Positions 1 through 8,891 of a DNA stretch of 64,000 nt are shown here, in pieces. Numbering within the stretch: the first letter of the stretch is position 1; each line of letters opens with the position of its first letter. The stretch comes from Paenibacillus sp. 32352 (lineage in GTDB: Bacteria; Bacillota; Bacilli; Paenibacillales; NBRC-103111): the NCBI RefSeq assembly GCF_002042965.1, contig NZ_MZNT01000014.1, forward strand, positions 62,001-126,000, written 5' to 3'. A program made the translations under genes and the position numbers. The notes below the pieces were generated by a model. The model was not told the DNA's origin. It did not search any database and saw only the letters and a program-made list of their open reading frames with translations.

Positions 1-1775
1 AGCTGCCTACCCAGGACCTGGATAAATACGGACTGGCTATTGCCAATATTTCATCGTGTAATATGCCGGGTATCCTGAATTATAAGCCCCGGGAGTCTGA
101 AACGGTGATGATCTTGGACGATCAAGACCGGGTTATTTACCATAATGACCCTTCCATGATCGGAAGGTATGCTATCAACACGGGCTTCATCAAAAATCCG
201 GCGATCTTCGACAAGACCTCTGATCAATTCCAAACGGAGGTTAACGGAAAGAAATATACGGCAACCTATCTGCGGTCCTCCTACAACAACTGGATCTATA
301 TGTCGGCTATTTCCATAGATAGTCTCACCAAGGAATCCGTAAAAATACGGAATTATACCATTCTGATCAGCGTAATTGTCGTTCTGGTCTTTATGACCGT
401 GGCCTGGATCTTCTCCCGGAGAATGTATAGTCCCATCCGGCGCATGATCAAGCAGATCCCTGTGAAGGATTCGAACATAAACGGACCGCGATTGAACGAA
501 TTCGACATTATCGGCCGGACGATGCAGGACCTGTCCTTGTCCAAAAGCCGATTGGAGCAGGAAACGCACCGGCATTATCAGCAAGCCAGGGACCTTTTTC
601 TGATGAAGCTGTTTCAAGGAACGATGCGCCGTAAAGATATTATGGAGAAAATCGAGCATCTCGGCTTCATCGAAAAGCTGAGCGACTGGAAGGTCATGTC
701 CGTCATCACTATCCAGATCGATACGCTTGATAATACCTCCTATGAGAAGGACGATCTGGACCTGCTCCTGTTCGCCGTCAGCAACATTGCTGAGGAAACG
801 ATTCCGAAGGAATTCAGCCTTCCGCCGGCCACGATCGATCAAACTCTCGTTATCCTGGTCGGTCAGCAGGAACGTCATTCTGAGCAGTATAACAGCTGGA
901 TCTATTCCCTGACGGAATCTTTACAGCAGATGATTCAAAATGTTCTGAAGCTGAAAATGAGCATCGGCATCAGCCTTCCGTTCGACGATCTGAAGCATAC
1001 GAGCATCGCTTACCGGGAGGGACTGGAGGCGTTAAAGCACCGCATTCACCTGGGAGTCGGCGTTATCATTCATTATGCCAATATGAACGCGGGCAAGCAC
1101 CAGATGAACCTGGATTATCCATGGCTGACAGAGAGCGAAATGTTCGATGCTATCCGCTTGGCGGACGAAGAGAAGGTCATGGAGCATTTCGAGCATTTGT
1201 TCCAGGTTATTTTCAAGCATGAGATGTCGCCGCAGGAATACCAGGTTCCTATCATGAGATTGTTGAATAATCTGCTGATCATGATTCAGGAGGCCGGTAT
1301 TCGTCTTAACCAGCTCAATCCCGGAGGAGAATCGTTCTATGAAGAGCTGAATAAGCTGCACATCGGCAAGGAGATTGAGGAATGGTTCCTGTCGAGGCTT
1401 ATTCTTCCTCTCATTCAAATCTTCCGCGAGCGGCTGGACTCGCAGTACCAGAGCATATCCGAGACGGTCCTCGACCGCATTCACAAGCAGTTCGATACCG
1501 ATCTTACCATTGAGCAGTGTGCGGCCGACCTGCATTATAACGCGAACTATCTGAGCAGCGTATTTCGCAAGGAAACCGGTCAAACCTTTAGCGAATACCT
1601 CACGGCCTTCCGCATAACCATGGCTAAGAAATGGTTAATCGAAACCGATATGCCTATTAAAGATATCGCTCAAAGACTGCAGTATCAGCCACAGAACTTC
1701 AACCGCTTTTTCCGTAAGCAAGAAGGGATGACACCGGGACAGTACCGGGAAAGCTTCCGCAAAAATCAGTCCTGA
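1..1775 (+). CDS. Membrane-anchored AraC-family regulator, 5' end outside window
   Basis: The frame is open from base 3, so the N-terminus lies off the left edge; the first ATG visible at 63 is probably internal. The visible part is the end of an extracytoplasmic sensor domain, one membrane segment (about residues 98-118 counted from base 63), a basic HAMP-like stretch, a long middle region, and a C-terminal AraC-type double helix-turn-helix over the last 100 residues (TIEQCAADLHYNANYLSSVF, then DIAQRLQYQ and NRFFRKQEG). Proteins of this architecture in Paenibacillus sense an extracellular signal and usually control a neighbouring sugar ABC transporter. The likely target is left of the window. 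It ends in a hairpin terminator at 1820. Confidence 0.9.
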   Translation, partial: LPTQDLDKYGLAIANISSCNMPGILNYKPRESETVMILDDQDRVIYHNDPSMIGRYAINTGFIKNPAIFDKTSDQFQTEVNGKKYTATYLRSSYNNWIYMSAISIDSLTKESVKIRNYTILISVIVVLVFMTVAWIFSRRMYSPIRRMIKQIPVKDSNINGPRLNEFDIIGRTMQDLSLSKSRLEQETHRHYQQARDLFLMKLFQGTMRRKDIMEKIEHLGFIEKLSDWKVMSVITIQIDTLDNTSYEKDDLDLLLFAVSNIAEETIPKEFSLPPATIDQTLVILVGQQERHSEQYNSWIYSLTESLQQMIQNVLKLKMSIGISLPFDDLKHTSIAYREGLEALKHRIHLGVGVIIHYANMNAGKHQMNLDYPWLTESEMFDAIRLADEEKVMEHFEHLFQVIFKHEMSPQEYQVPIMRLLNNLLIMIQEAGIRLNQLNPGGESFYEELNKLHIGKEIEEWFLSRLILPLIQIFRERLDSQYQSISETVLDRIHKQFDTDLTIEQCAADLHYNANYLSSVFRKETGQTFSEYLTAFRITMAKKWLIETDMPIKDIAQRLQYQPQNFNRFFRKQEGMTPGQYRESFRKNQS

Positions 1776-1819
1776 TTTAGCTGCCGAATGCCTGTTGGCG
1801 AGCAGCAGCAAACGAAAAC

Positions 1820-1855
1820 AAGCTGACTTCATCACGAAGTCAGCTTATTTCTTTA
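1820..1855. terminator. Bidirectional hairpin between convergent genes
   Basis: Perfect 11-bp stem (aagctgacttc / gaagtcagctt) with a 5-nt loop at 1820-1846, followed by a T-rich tract on the + strand. It serves the AraC gene and, from the other side, the convergent ZIP gene. Confidence 0.8.
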
Positions 1856-1863
1856 TCTTATGA

Positions 1864-2595
1864 TTACCGGAGGCCATGCGTCAGTCCGATCATGGTCAGC
1901 AGCCCTGCTATGAAGGCAAAGGTTGCCGGCCGCTCATGCCCGTCGCCATGGCTTTCGGGGATCAGCTCCTTGTACACGACATAAAGCATCGCACCGGCTG
2001 CAAAAGCAAGCCCATAGGGGACAACTCCACTAATCCGCGAAGTAAAATGAAACCCTGCGAAGCAAGCGGCCAGCTCAATGACGGCCGTCCCGGCCGCTAG
2101 CCAAACCGCCTTCCATTTACTGACCTGGTGGGAGATGAGGAAGAAGGAGATTAAGAATCCCTCGGGCACATTTTGCAATCCAATGGCAAACGAAACGAGA
2201 GGGCCCAAATCCGGATGCTCACTGGCATAACTGACACCTACGGAGAGGCCTTCCGGCAAGTTGTGCAGCCCCATGGCGAGCAAAAAGAAGAGCGATTTAT
2301 CCTGCATGGCCTGCTTATTCGAAAAACGCATCGATTCCGAGGACGGAATCGCCTTTTCCATAAGAGTAAGCACCGCAGTCCCGGCCAGAATGCCGGCGGC
2401 AAGCACTGCGAGATTGGAAAGCTTCAGCGCGGAAGGGATAAGGCTGTATGTCGAAGCAGCCACCATAATACCCGCGGTATAAGCCAGAAGACTATCTCTT
2501 CTGCGATGCGATACGTGCTTGAACAGAAGCGCGGGAATCGCTCCAAGCACCGTACATAAGGAGGCTATAATCCCGCTTAGCGCCATGTGTTCCAT
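1864..2595 (-). CDS. ZIP-family metal transporter (GufA/ZupT-like)
   Basis: Integral membrane protein of about 243 residues with eight predicted helices. Helix 4 carries LHNLPEG, the classic ZIP metal-site motif; helix 5 carries LQNVPEG, with Q in place of the usual H, as in the GufA subfamily. It probably moves zinc or another divalent cation into the cytoplasm; the ion cannot be read from sequence. I place the start at 2595 because GGAG lies 9 nt upstream; the frame is open to an ATG at 2610 that lacks a well-spaced ribosome binding site. It is a single gene, convergent with the AraC regulator. Confidence 0.88.
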   Translation of the reverse strand: MEHMALSGIIASLCTVLGAIPALLFKHVSHRRRDSLLAYTAGIMVAASTYSLIPSALKLSNLAVLAAGILAGTAVLTLMEKAIPSSESMRFSNKQAMQDKSLFFLLAMGLHNLPEGLSVGVSYASEHPDLGPLVSFAIGLQNVPEGFLISFFLISHQVSKWKAVWLAAGTAVIELAACFAGFHFTSRISGVVPYGLAFAAGAMLYVVYKELIPESHGDGHERPATFAFIAGLLTMIGLTHGLR

Positions 2596-2736
2596 CCGAA
2601 CCAACTCCATATGAGACTATCAAGCCCTTATCATCATATGTCCAAGCTCGAAAAAAAGAACATTTGTCCATTGTATTCCTTTCATCTGCACTGCTGAAAC
2701 GCCACGAGCCTCCTTCAGCTGTCTTCACAATTAAGA

Positions 2737-2761
2737 AGGGATCCCCTTTTCGGAGATCCCT
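2737..2761 (-). terminator. Terminator of the malic enzyme gene
   Basis: Stem agggatc/gatccct with inner CCC/GG pairs around a TTTT loop. Reading the minus strand it is followed by TTCTTAATT, a weak T tract, 40 bp past the malic enzyme stop. Confidence 0.65.
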
Positions 2762-2800
2762 GAAATAACTATATAATCATATTCTCTTAGTATCCGCAAA

Positions 2801-4204
2801 TTAGCGGAAATCCTTCGGAATACGACGGGCTACGCCGGTTTGAATTGCCGCTTCAATCACAGCATGACGCACGTTGGTCACCACATGCTCATTGAAAATA
2901 CTCGGAATCACATACAGCTCATTCAGCTCCGCATCACTTACAACCGAAGCGATAGCGCGGGCAGCGGCCAGCTTCATCTCTTCGTTGATTCGGCGAGCGC
3001 GGCAGTCAAGCGTTCCGCGGAAAATGCCCGGGAAGCAAAGCACGTTGTTGATTTGGTTCGGGTAATCGCTTCTTCCCGTTCCCATAACACGCACATACGG
3101 CTGCGCTATTTCCGGATCAATCTCAGGCTGCGGGTTTGCCATAGCAAACACGATAGGATCTTGGGCCATCGATTGTACATATTCGACCTTCAGCAATCCT
3201 GCGCGGGATACGCCGATAAATACGTCCGCTCCCTGAATTACCTCCGCCAGGGTTCCCGGCTTCGATTCAACCTGCGGCTGCTGGGCAAGCCACTGCCACA
3301 TAGGCTGCTCGTACGTTCCGCCTTGGACAATCGCTCCGTCACGATCAACCGGTACCAGTCGGCTTACGCCGGCTGCCAGCAGCATCTTGCAGATGGATAC
3401 TCCCGCAGCGCCGATGCCGTTAACGACCACGCGGACGGACTCAATCGGTTTGCCTACCACTCTTAGGGCGTTAAGAAGACCCGCCATCACAACGACCGCC
3501 GTACCATGCTGGTCATCGTGGAATACCGGGATATCCAGCTCCTCTGCCAAGCGGGATTCAATCTCGAAGCAGCGAGGAGAGCTGATGTCCTCCAGATTAA
3601 TTCCACCGAAGATCGGGCTGATCGCTTTCACGGTCCGGATAATTTCCTCCGTATCCTTGGTATCCAAGCAAATCGGGAAGGCATCTACCCCCGCAAGCTG
3701 CTTGAACAGCATCGCTTTCCCTTCCATCACCGGCGCTGCCGCTTCCGGTCCGATATCTCCCAGACCCAGCACGGCCGTACCGTCCGAAATCACGGCTACC
3801 GTATTCCGTTTGATCGTAAGGGAGTACGCTTTATTCGGATCCTCATGAATTGCCGTACATACACGAGCTACACCCGGAGTGTAGACACGGGACAAGTCAT
3901 CGCGGTTCTTGATCGGCATGTTTGGAGTCATCGAAATTTTGCCGCCCAGGTGCGCCAGGAACGTCCGGTCGGATACGTTGATCAGCTTGATGCCAGGCAG
4001 CTCTTTGATCCCCTGAACAACTTGCGCTTCCGCCGAGTCTTGAACATCGACCGTGATATCCCGGATCGAGGACTCCTTCCCGACACGGATAACGTCGATA
4101 GATGTCACGTCTCCCCCTGCACGGCTTATGGCTGCCGCCACGTCACCGAAGGTGACTTCGCCATGAGTTAGCTCCACACGCAAAATAATACTTGTATTTG
4201 CCAT
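2801..4204 (-). CDS. NAD(P)-dependent malic enzyme with N-terminal ACT domain
   Basis: A 467-residue enzyme that decarboxylates malate to pyruvate. Residues 5-80 form an ACT domain, a small-molecule-binding module found on one class of Bacillota malic enzymes. The catalytic part follows: YTPGVARVC with the conserved tyrosine, AVLGLGDIGPEAA, the region MEGKAMLFKQLAGVDAFPIC with the catalytic lysine, and HDDQHGTA. The Rossmann motif GIGAAGVSICKML binds the cofactor. The start is preceded by AAGGAGG at ideal spacing. Single gene with its own promoter (4270-4299) and terminator (2737-2761). NAD or NADP preference is not decidable here. Confidence 0.95.
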   Translation of the reverse strand: MANTSIILRVELTHGEVTFGDVAAAISRAGGDVTSIDVIRVGKESSIRDITVDVQDSAEAQVVQGIKELPGIKLINVSDRTFLAHLGGKISMTPNMPIKNRDDLSRVYTPGVARVCTAIHEDPNKAYSLTIKRNTVAVISDGTAVLGLGDIGPEAAAPVMEGKAMLFKQLAGVDAFPICLDTKDTEEIIRTVKAISPIFGGINLEDISSPRCFEIESRLAEELDIPVFHDDQHGTAVVVMAGLLNALRVVGKPIESVRVVVNGIGAAGVSICKMLLAAGVSRLVPVDRDGAIVQGGTYEQPMWQWLAQQPQVESKPGTLAEVIQGADVFIGVSRAGLLKVEYVQSMAQDPIVFAMANPQPEIDPEIAQPYVRVMGTGRSDYPNQINNVLCFPGIFRGTLDCRARRINEEMKLAAARAIASVVSDAELNELYVIPSIFNEHVVTNVRHAVIEAAIQTGVARRIPKDFR

Positions 4205-4269
4205 AAAGAATACCTCCTTGAGTTCTATATTATGAACTTATTTCTATATACTGAATTTCAATATTTCAA

Positions 4270-4299
4270 ATCATATCATGTAAGCTTTTATTTGTGCAA
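4270..4299 (-). promoter_or_regulatory. Predicted sigma-A promoter of the malic enzyme gene
   Basis: Minus-strand -35 TTGCAC (4294-4299) and -10 TATGAT (4270-4275), spacer 18 bp, 66 bp upstream of the start codon. Between promoter and gene there is an inverted repeat GTTC-N8-GAAC near 4220-4235 that could be an operator. Confidence 0.6.
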
Positions 4300-4352
4300 T
4301 ATGAATTTTATCCGCTTTCATTTGAATTCCCGGAATGATGGGGCTCCAGCAC

Positions 4353-5375
4353 CTAGCGAACCGCTTTTCTCAGCATCTCCTCGTCCATAGCTCCCTGATG
4401 CTTTTTGCGGATAATCCCCTGTTCATCCAACACGTACGTTGCCGGATAGGCCGAGACCTGATACGTTTTTCCCACTTGCCCGTCCGAATCCAGCACTAAA
4501 GGAAACGTAAGTCCCCAATGCTTCCGAAACGATTCCACCACTACCCGGCTGACCTCGGTATGCATCGCATCGACGGATAGGATGACGACATTGTTATCAC
4601 GGTTCTCGCTATAAAATGTTTGCATTACCGGCATCTCTACTCTGCAAGGAGGGCACCAGGTGGCCCAAAAGTTGATGAGCACCTTTTTTCCTCTAAAGTC
4701 CGACAGCTTCACCTTCTCGCCCTCGAGCGTCATCAATTCAAAATCGGGAGCCGTCTGACCGATCCCAATGCCGATCTCGTCCGACGCCTGGCTCTGCAAG
4801 CCGGATTTATCCCAGGTGTTCGCGGCTACAGCGCTGAACAAGGCATGTACCAGAACGAAGGAGAAGAATAAAGTCTGCATCCTTCTGCGCCCCGCTTGAG
4901 GCTCTCTCATCCATCCGATAACCACGGTGCCTATGCCGAGTAAGGCAATAATGGCGTTCGTCGTCACATTCCCCTCTAAGAATGCGATGTCCATTATGAG
5001 GTATACTGTATACCCTGATAGGATGGAGATAAGCCATGAATCTATATAAACGGCAAGATTAGGCGACGAGCGGTCTTTATACCCCACATAACACACAGTA
5101 AGCACGGTCGCCAGCCAAGCGCCTCTCACACCGCCGCTAAAATAGATCAGCCTCATCGGGTCGCTCCACACGCTCTGCGCCTGAAATAGAATGACGCTCA
5201 GCTTCCAGATCAAAAACCAGAGCAGTATCGCTTCAAAAGGTCTGTCATAACCTGTTCCTGCGGGCAAAGCGCCTCTCAGCCTCAGCTTCATTACACCATA
5301 AGCTGCAATGACCGCAGCGATAACGGCAAGAACTTGTCCTGACATGACCAGCGGTCCTAACGTCCATGTATTCAC
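4353..5375 (-). CDS. Membrane-anchored TlpA/ResA-type thioredoxin
   Basis: About 340 residues. The N-terminal 190 residues hold five or six hydrophobic helices with no family I recognise. The C-terminal 140 residues are a TlpA/ResA-like thioredoxin fold starting at GQTAPDFELMTLEGE with the redox motif WCPPC and a cis-proline region SAYPATYVLDEQG. Such domains reduce apocytochrome c haem sites or copper ligands outside the membrane. I place the start at GTG 5375, 9 nt after AGGAGG; the longer frame to 5393 would begin within that ribosome binding site. It neighbours the PCYCGC lipoprotein and lies about 4 kb from the oxidase cluster, which fits a role in cytochrome or copper-centre maturation (inference). 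Confidence 0.85.
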   Translation of the reverse strand: MNTWTLGPLVMSGQVLAVIAAVIAAYGVMKLRLRGALPAGTGYDRPFEAILLWFLIWKLSVILFQAQSVWSDPMRLIYFSGGVRGAWLATVLTVCYVGYKDRSSPNLAVYIDSWLISILSGYTVYLIMDIAFLEGNVTTNAIIALLGIGTVVIGWMREPQAGRRRMQTLFFSFVLVHALFSAVAANTWDKSGLQSQASDEIGIGIGQTAPDFELMTLEGEKVKLSDFRGKKVLINFWATWCPPCRVEMPVMQTFYSENRDNNVVILSVDAMHTEVSRVVVESFRKHWGLTFPLVLDSDGQVGKTYQVSAYPATYVLDEQGIIRKKHQGAMDEEMLRKAVR

Positions 5376-5488
5376 AATGCGCTGCCTCCTCACCCTAGCC
5401 TATTTTTATTGTGTATCGGATGAGTGGGCATGTCAAATCACTACTTTTTTCACACCATATAGAACTCTCTTATAAGGGTTCACTTGGA

Positions 5489-5612
5489 GAAGCGGTTTTA
5501 GGAACCTCTCAGCCCCATGGAAAGGGTGAAAGGCGTTAAAATCAAGGCTCTATGGATTATATTCGACGCCGCTTTCGCCCGTTTGCACTCTCAAGCGCTT
5601 CCCCAATATTTG
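5489..5612. repeat. Long imperfect palindrome in a divergent intergenic region
   Basis: Outer arms ttggagaagcg / cgcttccccaa and middle arms gggtgaaaggcg / cgccgctttcgccc flank an inner AATC/GATT pair, giving one hairpin of about 120 nt on either strand. It lies between the TlpA gene and the promoter of the PCYCGC gene. The rest of 5376-5793 holds no gene. It is not obviously related to the terminator-nested repeat family elsewhere in the window. Confidence 0.6.
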
Positions 5613-5722
5613 AACTACTTTCCATTTTAATACTAGAAACAATCCACTCTTTTAATCATTAGCCCGGCTTGCTGCGCCTCGCTCTTCTCGATGTTCTACG
5701 TTCAAGAAGCTGTCATGACAGA

Positions 5723-5753
5723 CTGAATATTCTATACCCTCGTATGGTATAAT
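5723..5753 (+). promoter_or_regulatory. Predicted promoter of the PCYCGC lipoprotein gene
   Basis: Perfect -10 TATAAT at 5748-5753; the -35 region (about 5723-5729) is weak. It lies about 40 bp upstream of the start codon. Confidence 0.5.
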
Positions 5754-5793
5754 AAGAATTAAATCATTTTGCTCTAAACGGAGGTAAGTCCGA

Positions 5794-6303
5794 ATGAAAT
5801 TCCCTTATTGGATTCCGCTTTCCGGAGTCGTTGCACTGTCGGTTCTCCTATCCGCATGCGGTACGTCTTCCGGCAAAACAACGACAGCCATGGCTCCTCA
5901 TTCTGCTCATCAGCAGCACGCCCCTAACGGCGACCTTCAGGAAACGACCTCCGGCATCACTCAGCTCCCTACCTTCCTGGATAAGCAGCGGCCCGAAATC
6001 AAACAAGCCTACCAAGTGGCAGCTTCGGTCGCCGATCTCCTGCAGTGGATTCCATGCTATTGCGGATGCGGGGAAAGTGCAGGTCATACCAGCAACAAAA
6101 ATTGCTTTATTAAGGAAATAAAGCAGGACGGCAGCGTCGTATGGGACGATCATGGAACTCGCTGCGGGGTATGTCTGGAAATTGCCGTAACGTCGGCAAG
6201 AATGAAACAGGATGGCAAATCGGCCAAAGAAATCCGCACCTACATCGATCAAAAATATCAGAAGGGCTATGCCAAGCCTACCGATACGCCGATGCCGGCA
6301 TAA
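5794..6303 (+). CDS. PCYCGC-motif lipoprotein
   Basis: A 169-residue lipoprotein: signal peptide with lipobox LLSAC (Cys about residue 22), a linker rich in His, Met and Gln (MAPHSAHQQHAP), and a C-terminal domain with the family motif PCYCGCGESAGH plus further cysteines in NCF and RCGVC. Members occur in Bacillota as outer-face lipoproteins of unknown function. The cysteine-dense motif and His/Met-rich linker suggest metal binding. GGAGGT lies upstream of the ATG. The neighbouring TlpA thioredoxin and nearby caa3 oxidase make a link to copper or redox handling outside the membrane reasonable, but this is inference. Confidence 0.88.
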   Translation: MKFPYWIPLSGVVALSVLLSACGTSSGKTTTAMAPHSAHQQHAPNGDLQETTSGITQLPTFLDKQRPEIKQAYQVAASVADLLQWIPCYCGCGESAGHTSNKNCFIKEIKQDGSVVWDDHGTRCGVCLEIAVTSARMKQDGKSAKEIRTYIDQKYQKGYAKPTDTPMPA

Positions 6304-6312
6304 ATGAAAAAA

Positions 6313-6348
6313 CGAACGAGGGCCAAGCCCTCGTTCGCTCTTTTTTTT
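6313..6348. terminator. Strong bidirectional terminator
   Basis: Perfect 11-bp stem cgaacgagggc / gccctcgttcg at 6313-6337 followed by T-rich sequence with eight consecutive T on the + strand; on the minus strand TTTTTT follows as well. It serves the PCYCGC gene and the convergent 69-aa gene. Confidence 0.9.
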
Positions 6349-6357
6349 GCGGCAGCG

Positions 6358-6567
6358 TCACAATCGGATAGAGAGAATATTGGAAAGCGGGATGTAAAAG
6401 CTGTTGCCGGCAGTGGATACGACCTGAATATTGCCGCCCGTTACCCCTTGAAATTTTCCTGTTACCGAAGTACTGTCGTAAAACACTCTGATCGTTTGCC
6501 CGAGAGATAATCTAGCAACGATAGCGGCAATTGCAGTAGAATTACTAGAAGAAGACCGACTGCTCAT
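6358..6567 (-). CDS. Small conserved-looking protein, 69 aa
   Basis: Ser-rich N-terminus followed by a compact beta-rich segment (GQTIRVFYDSTSVTGKF, then FYIPLSNILSIRL) that reads like a small barrel fold. AGGAGGTGG precedes the ATG at good spacing. I do not recognise the family with confidence; it resembles short Bacillota proteins of unknown function, some of them spore-associated. Upstream, the minus strand has CATATACTA, which fits the CATANNNTA -10 of sigma-K-type mother-cell promoters, so spore-stage expression is possible. Bases 6568-6784 hold no other gene. Confidence 0.7.
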   Translation of the reverse strand: MSSRSSSSNSTAIAAIVARLSLGQTIRVFYDSTSVTGKFQGVTGGNIQVVSTAGNSFYIPLSNILSIRL

Positions 6568-6784
6568 ATAACCACCTCCTTTTTCTGCGGGAGATGGTAT
6601 AGTATATGATTTCTATGAAACTATGACTAGATTCATATACACGGATAACAATCCATTTTATAGAATCCGTTCTGATAGATGATGCGGCCTGTCCATAGAA
6701 AACCATGCTTGGGCCTTACCAAAGTCGGCTTGTCTGCAAAAGGCAGGAATAGAGCGGGATGCTCCCCTGTATTTCTTTGCTTTG

Positions 6785-8143
6785 CTACACTGAGCTTGGC
6801 AGCCTTACGGTCACCGTAGTCCCCTCTCCCTCCTTGCTGCTCACCTGGATTGTCCCTTTGTGCATCGATACAATTTTGCGCACCAAGGATAGTCCCAAGC
6901 CGCTGCCTTCTATAGCTCCTGTTCGTGACCGGTCCGCCTTGTAGAACTGGTGAAAAATCATCGAAAGCTCCGCTTCCGGGATACCGATACCCGTATCAGC
7001 GATAATCACCTTGACCTGATGCACCTCAGCGGCCGCCCGGACCCGAATCGTTCCTCCCTCCGGCGTAAATTTGATACTGTTGCCGAGCAAATTAATCCAT
7101 ACCTGCTTCATTAAATCCTCATCCGCCGCTAGGATCGTTTTAGGTAAATTGAGCTCCAGGTTAAGCCTCTTGGCACTCCACTGGGGTTCGCAAACGACCA
7201 CTACGTGGCGTATTTGCTCATCAAGCCGGTAAGTCGCTTTCTGAAACGGATGATGCTTTGATTCCAGCGACGCCAGCTTCAGCAGATTATCGCTTAGACG
7301 GGATAGCCTCTCGCTTTCGGATTGAATGATATCCAGATAGTACATTCGCTCCGCGGCGGGCATGGCACTGCTCTTCAATGCTTTGGTAAAACCGATGATG
7401 GAGGTCAGCGGAGACTGGATCTCATGCGAGACATTCGATACAAAATCCTGCCTCATTTGCTCCAGCTGCTTGAGCTCATTCGTCATTTCATCAAAGCTCT
7501 GGGTCAATATCCCGATCTCATCGTTGCGCTTCAAGCTCATCTGAACGTTAAAATTTCCTTTGGCCAGCTCCCTTGTCGCCTTTGTCAGCATATTCAACGG
7601 CTTGACCAAATACCGGGCGGCCACTACCATGACAAGTCCACCCAATATCAGCACGATCAGGAGATTAAGCTGTATGGTTCTTTTGATGCTCTGACTTATC
7701 GTCAGATAGTTTGGCTGAATAAACAAGGCAAACGTGTCGGTTCCTCGCTTTACCTGAAAGCCCATGAGCCACGCAGGAAGCTCATGATTCCGGCTATCCA
7801 TAAACTCCAGGTATGAGCCCCCGGATAACACCTGCCCTACTTGGTCGTCCGATACTGTAAAAGCCAGGCTCGAACTCGCCTGCCTATTGCCGGATGCATC
7901 ATAGATTGCGATATAGGAGGACTTCATGTCCGCGAACCGCTGCAAAATCAAGTCCCAACGCCCTGGATCGGATTCCCGCAAAATCTCCATAATTCCTTCT
8001 GCCGAACGGCTCGTATCGTCCCTTATCCAATCGTGCATCTGCTTCTCGAACATCCGGTTGGTCACGAGAAGAGAGCCTACCAGCCCAATCATCACCGCCA
8101 CGATAAAGGCTACAACGACCCGGGTGTACAGAGATTTGATCAT
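6785..8143 (-). CDS. Sensor histidine kinase
   Basis: A 452-residue membrane kinase: helix 1 (about 9-30), an extracytoplasmic sensor region of about 130 residues, helix 2 (about 160-178), HAMP linker, HisKA domain with phospho-acceptor His about residue 240 in NVSHEIQSPL, and an HATPase domain with WINLLGNSIKF, DTGIGIP and GSGLGLSLVRKI. Its start overlaps the stop of the response regulator gene by 4 bp (ATGA), so the two are translationally coupled. Such pairs in this group sense envelope or antimicrobial stress, but the signal is not evident here. Confidence 0.95.
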   Translation of the reverse strand: MIKSLYTRVVVAFIVAVMIGLVGSLLVTNRMFEKQMHDWIRDDTSRSAEGIMEILRESDPGRWDLILQRFADMKSSYIAIYDASGNRQASSSLAFTVSDDQVGQVLSGGSYLEFMDSRNHELPAWLMGFQVKRGTDTFALFIQPNYLTISQSIKRTIQLNLLIVLILGGLVMVVAARYLVKPLNMLTKATRELAKGNFNVQMSLKRNDEIGILTQSFDEMTNELKQLEQMRQDFVSNVSHEIQSPLTSIIGFTKALKSSAMPAAERMYYLDIIQSESERLSRLSDNLLKLASLESKHHPFQKATYRLDEQIRHVVVVCEPQWSAKRLNLELNLPKTILAADEDLMKQVWINLLGNSIKFTPEGGTIRVRAAAEVHQVKVIIADTGIGIPEAELSMIFHQFYKADRSRTGAIEGSGLGLSLVRKIVSMHKGTIQVSSKEGEGTTVTVRLPSSV

Positions 8144-8814
8144 TCCTCCATCTCCAATCGGTAGCCAAGCCCGCGGATAGTGCTGATTTTGAAGGAAGTC
8201 TCCTTATCGTGGAACCGTTCCCGCAATCTTTTGATATGGACGTCTACCGTCCTCTCATCGCCTTCATAGTCAATGCCCCAAATCTGCTGGATTAACTGTT
8301 CTCGGGTGAAGATTTGCCCGGGATAGCTGGCCAATTTGAACAGCAGCTCGAACTCCTTTAGGGGAAGGATGAACGATTCCTGTCCTATCTTCATTTCATG
8401 CGCGGAGTGATCCAGTACCGCATTGCCAATCTGCACGACATGGGAGGCTGCGATTTTATAGCGCTTCAGCAGCGCTCTAACGCGAATTACAAGCTCTATA
8501 GGATCAAAGGGCTTCACTAGATAGTCATCCGTCCCCAGCTCGAATCCCTTCACCTTCTGCCCGGTTTCCCCTTTTGCCGTTACCATAAGAACGGGGATGT
8601 CGTAATGCTGCTTGATTTCCCTGCACAGCTCCCAGCCATCCATCTCAGGCATCATAATATCGAGAACGACCAAATCCATTCGCTCCGCCTCCAGCAGAGC
8701 CAGCGCTTCCTTCCCGTTATAAGCCTCGCGCGTGACCCAGCCTTCTCTCTCCAGGAATAAGGTCATCAGCTTGACGATATGCCGATCATCATCCACAACC
8801 AGTATATTAGCCAT
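8140..8814 (-). CDS. OmpR/PhoB-family response regulator
   Basis: A 224-residue regulator with an N-terminal receiver domain (acidic pocket VVDDD, phospho-acceptor Asp52 in VVLDIMMPEMDG, Lys in LVKPFD) and a C-terminal winged helix (GDERTVDVHIKRLRERF). The start at 8814 follows a G-rich ribosome binding site 6 nt away. The frame stays open up to 9174, but that extension is the repeat element at 8892-9140 and is not protein. The kinase gene follows with a 4-bp overlap. Confidence 0.95.
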   Translation of the reverse strand: MANILVVDDDRHIVKLMTLFLEREGWVTREAYNGKEALALLEAERMDLVVLDIMMPEMDGWELCREIKQHYDIPVLMVTAKGETGQKVKGFELGTDDYLVKPFDPIELVIRVRALLKRYKIAASHVVQIGNAVLDHSAHEMKIGQESFILPLKEFELLFKLASYPGQIFTREQLIQQIWGIDYEGDERTVDVHIKRLRERFHDKETSFKISTIRGLGYRLEMEE

Positions 8815-8891
8815 CACCGATTCCCCCCAGAATGACATGTAATGACCATAGTATAACCAGGTTTCCAGAACGGATGAATGAAGGCAAAAAA

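Noticed and set aside
4205..4352. cre site TGAAAGCGGATAAA upstream of the malic enzyme promoter
   Set aside because: Two deviations from the consensus positions and a location upstream of the -35; too weak to list as a feature.
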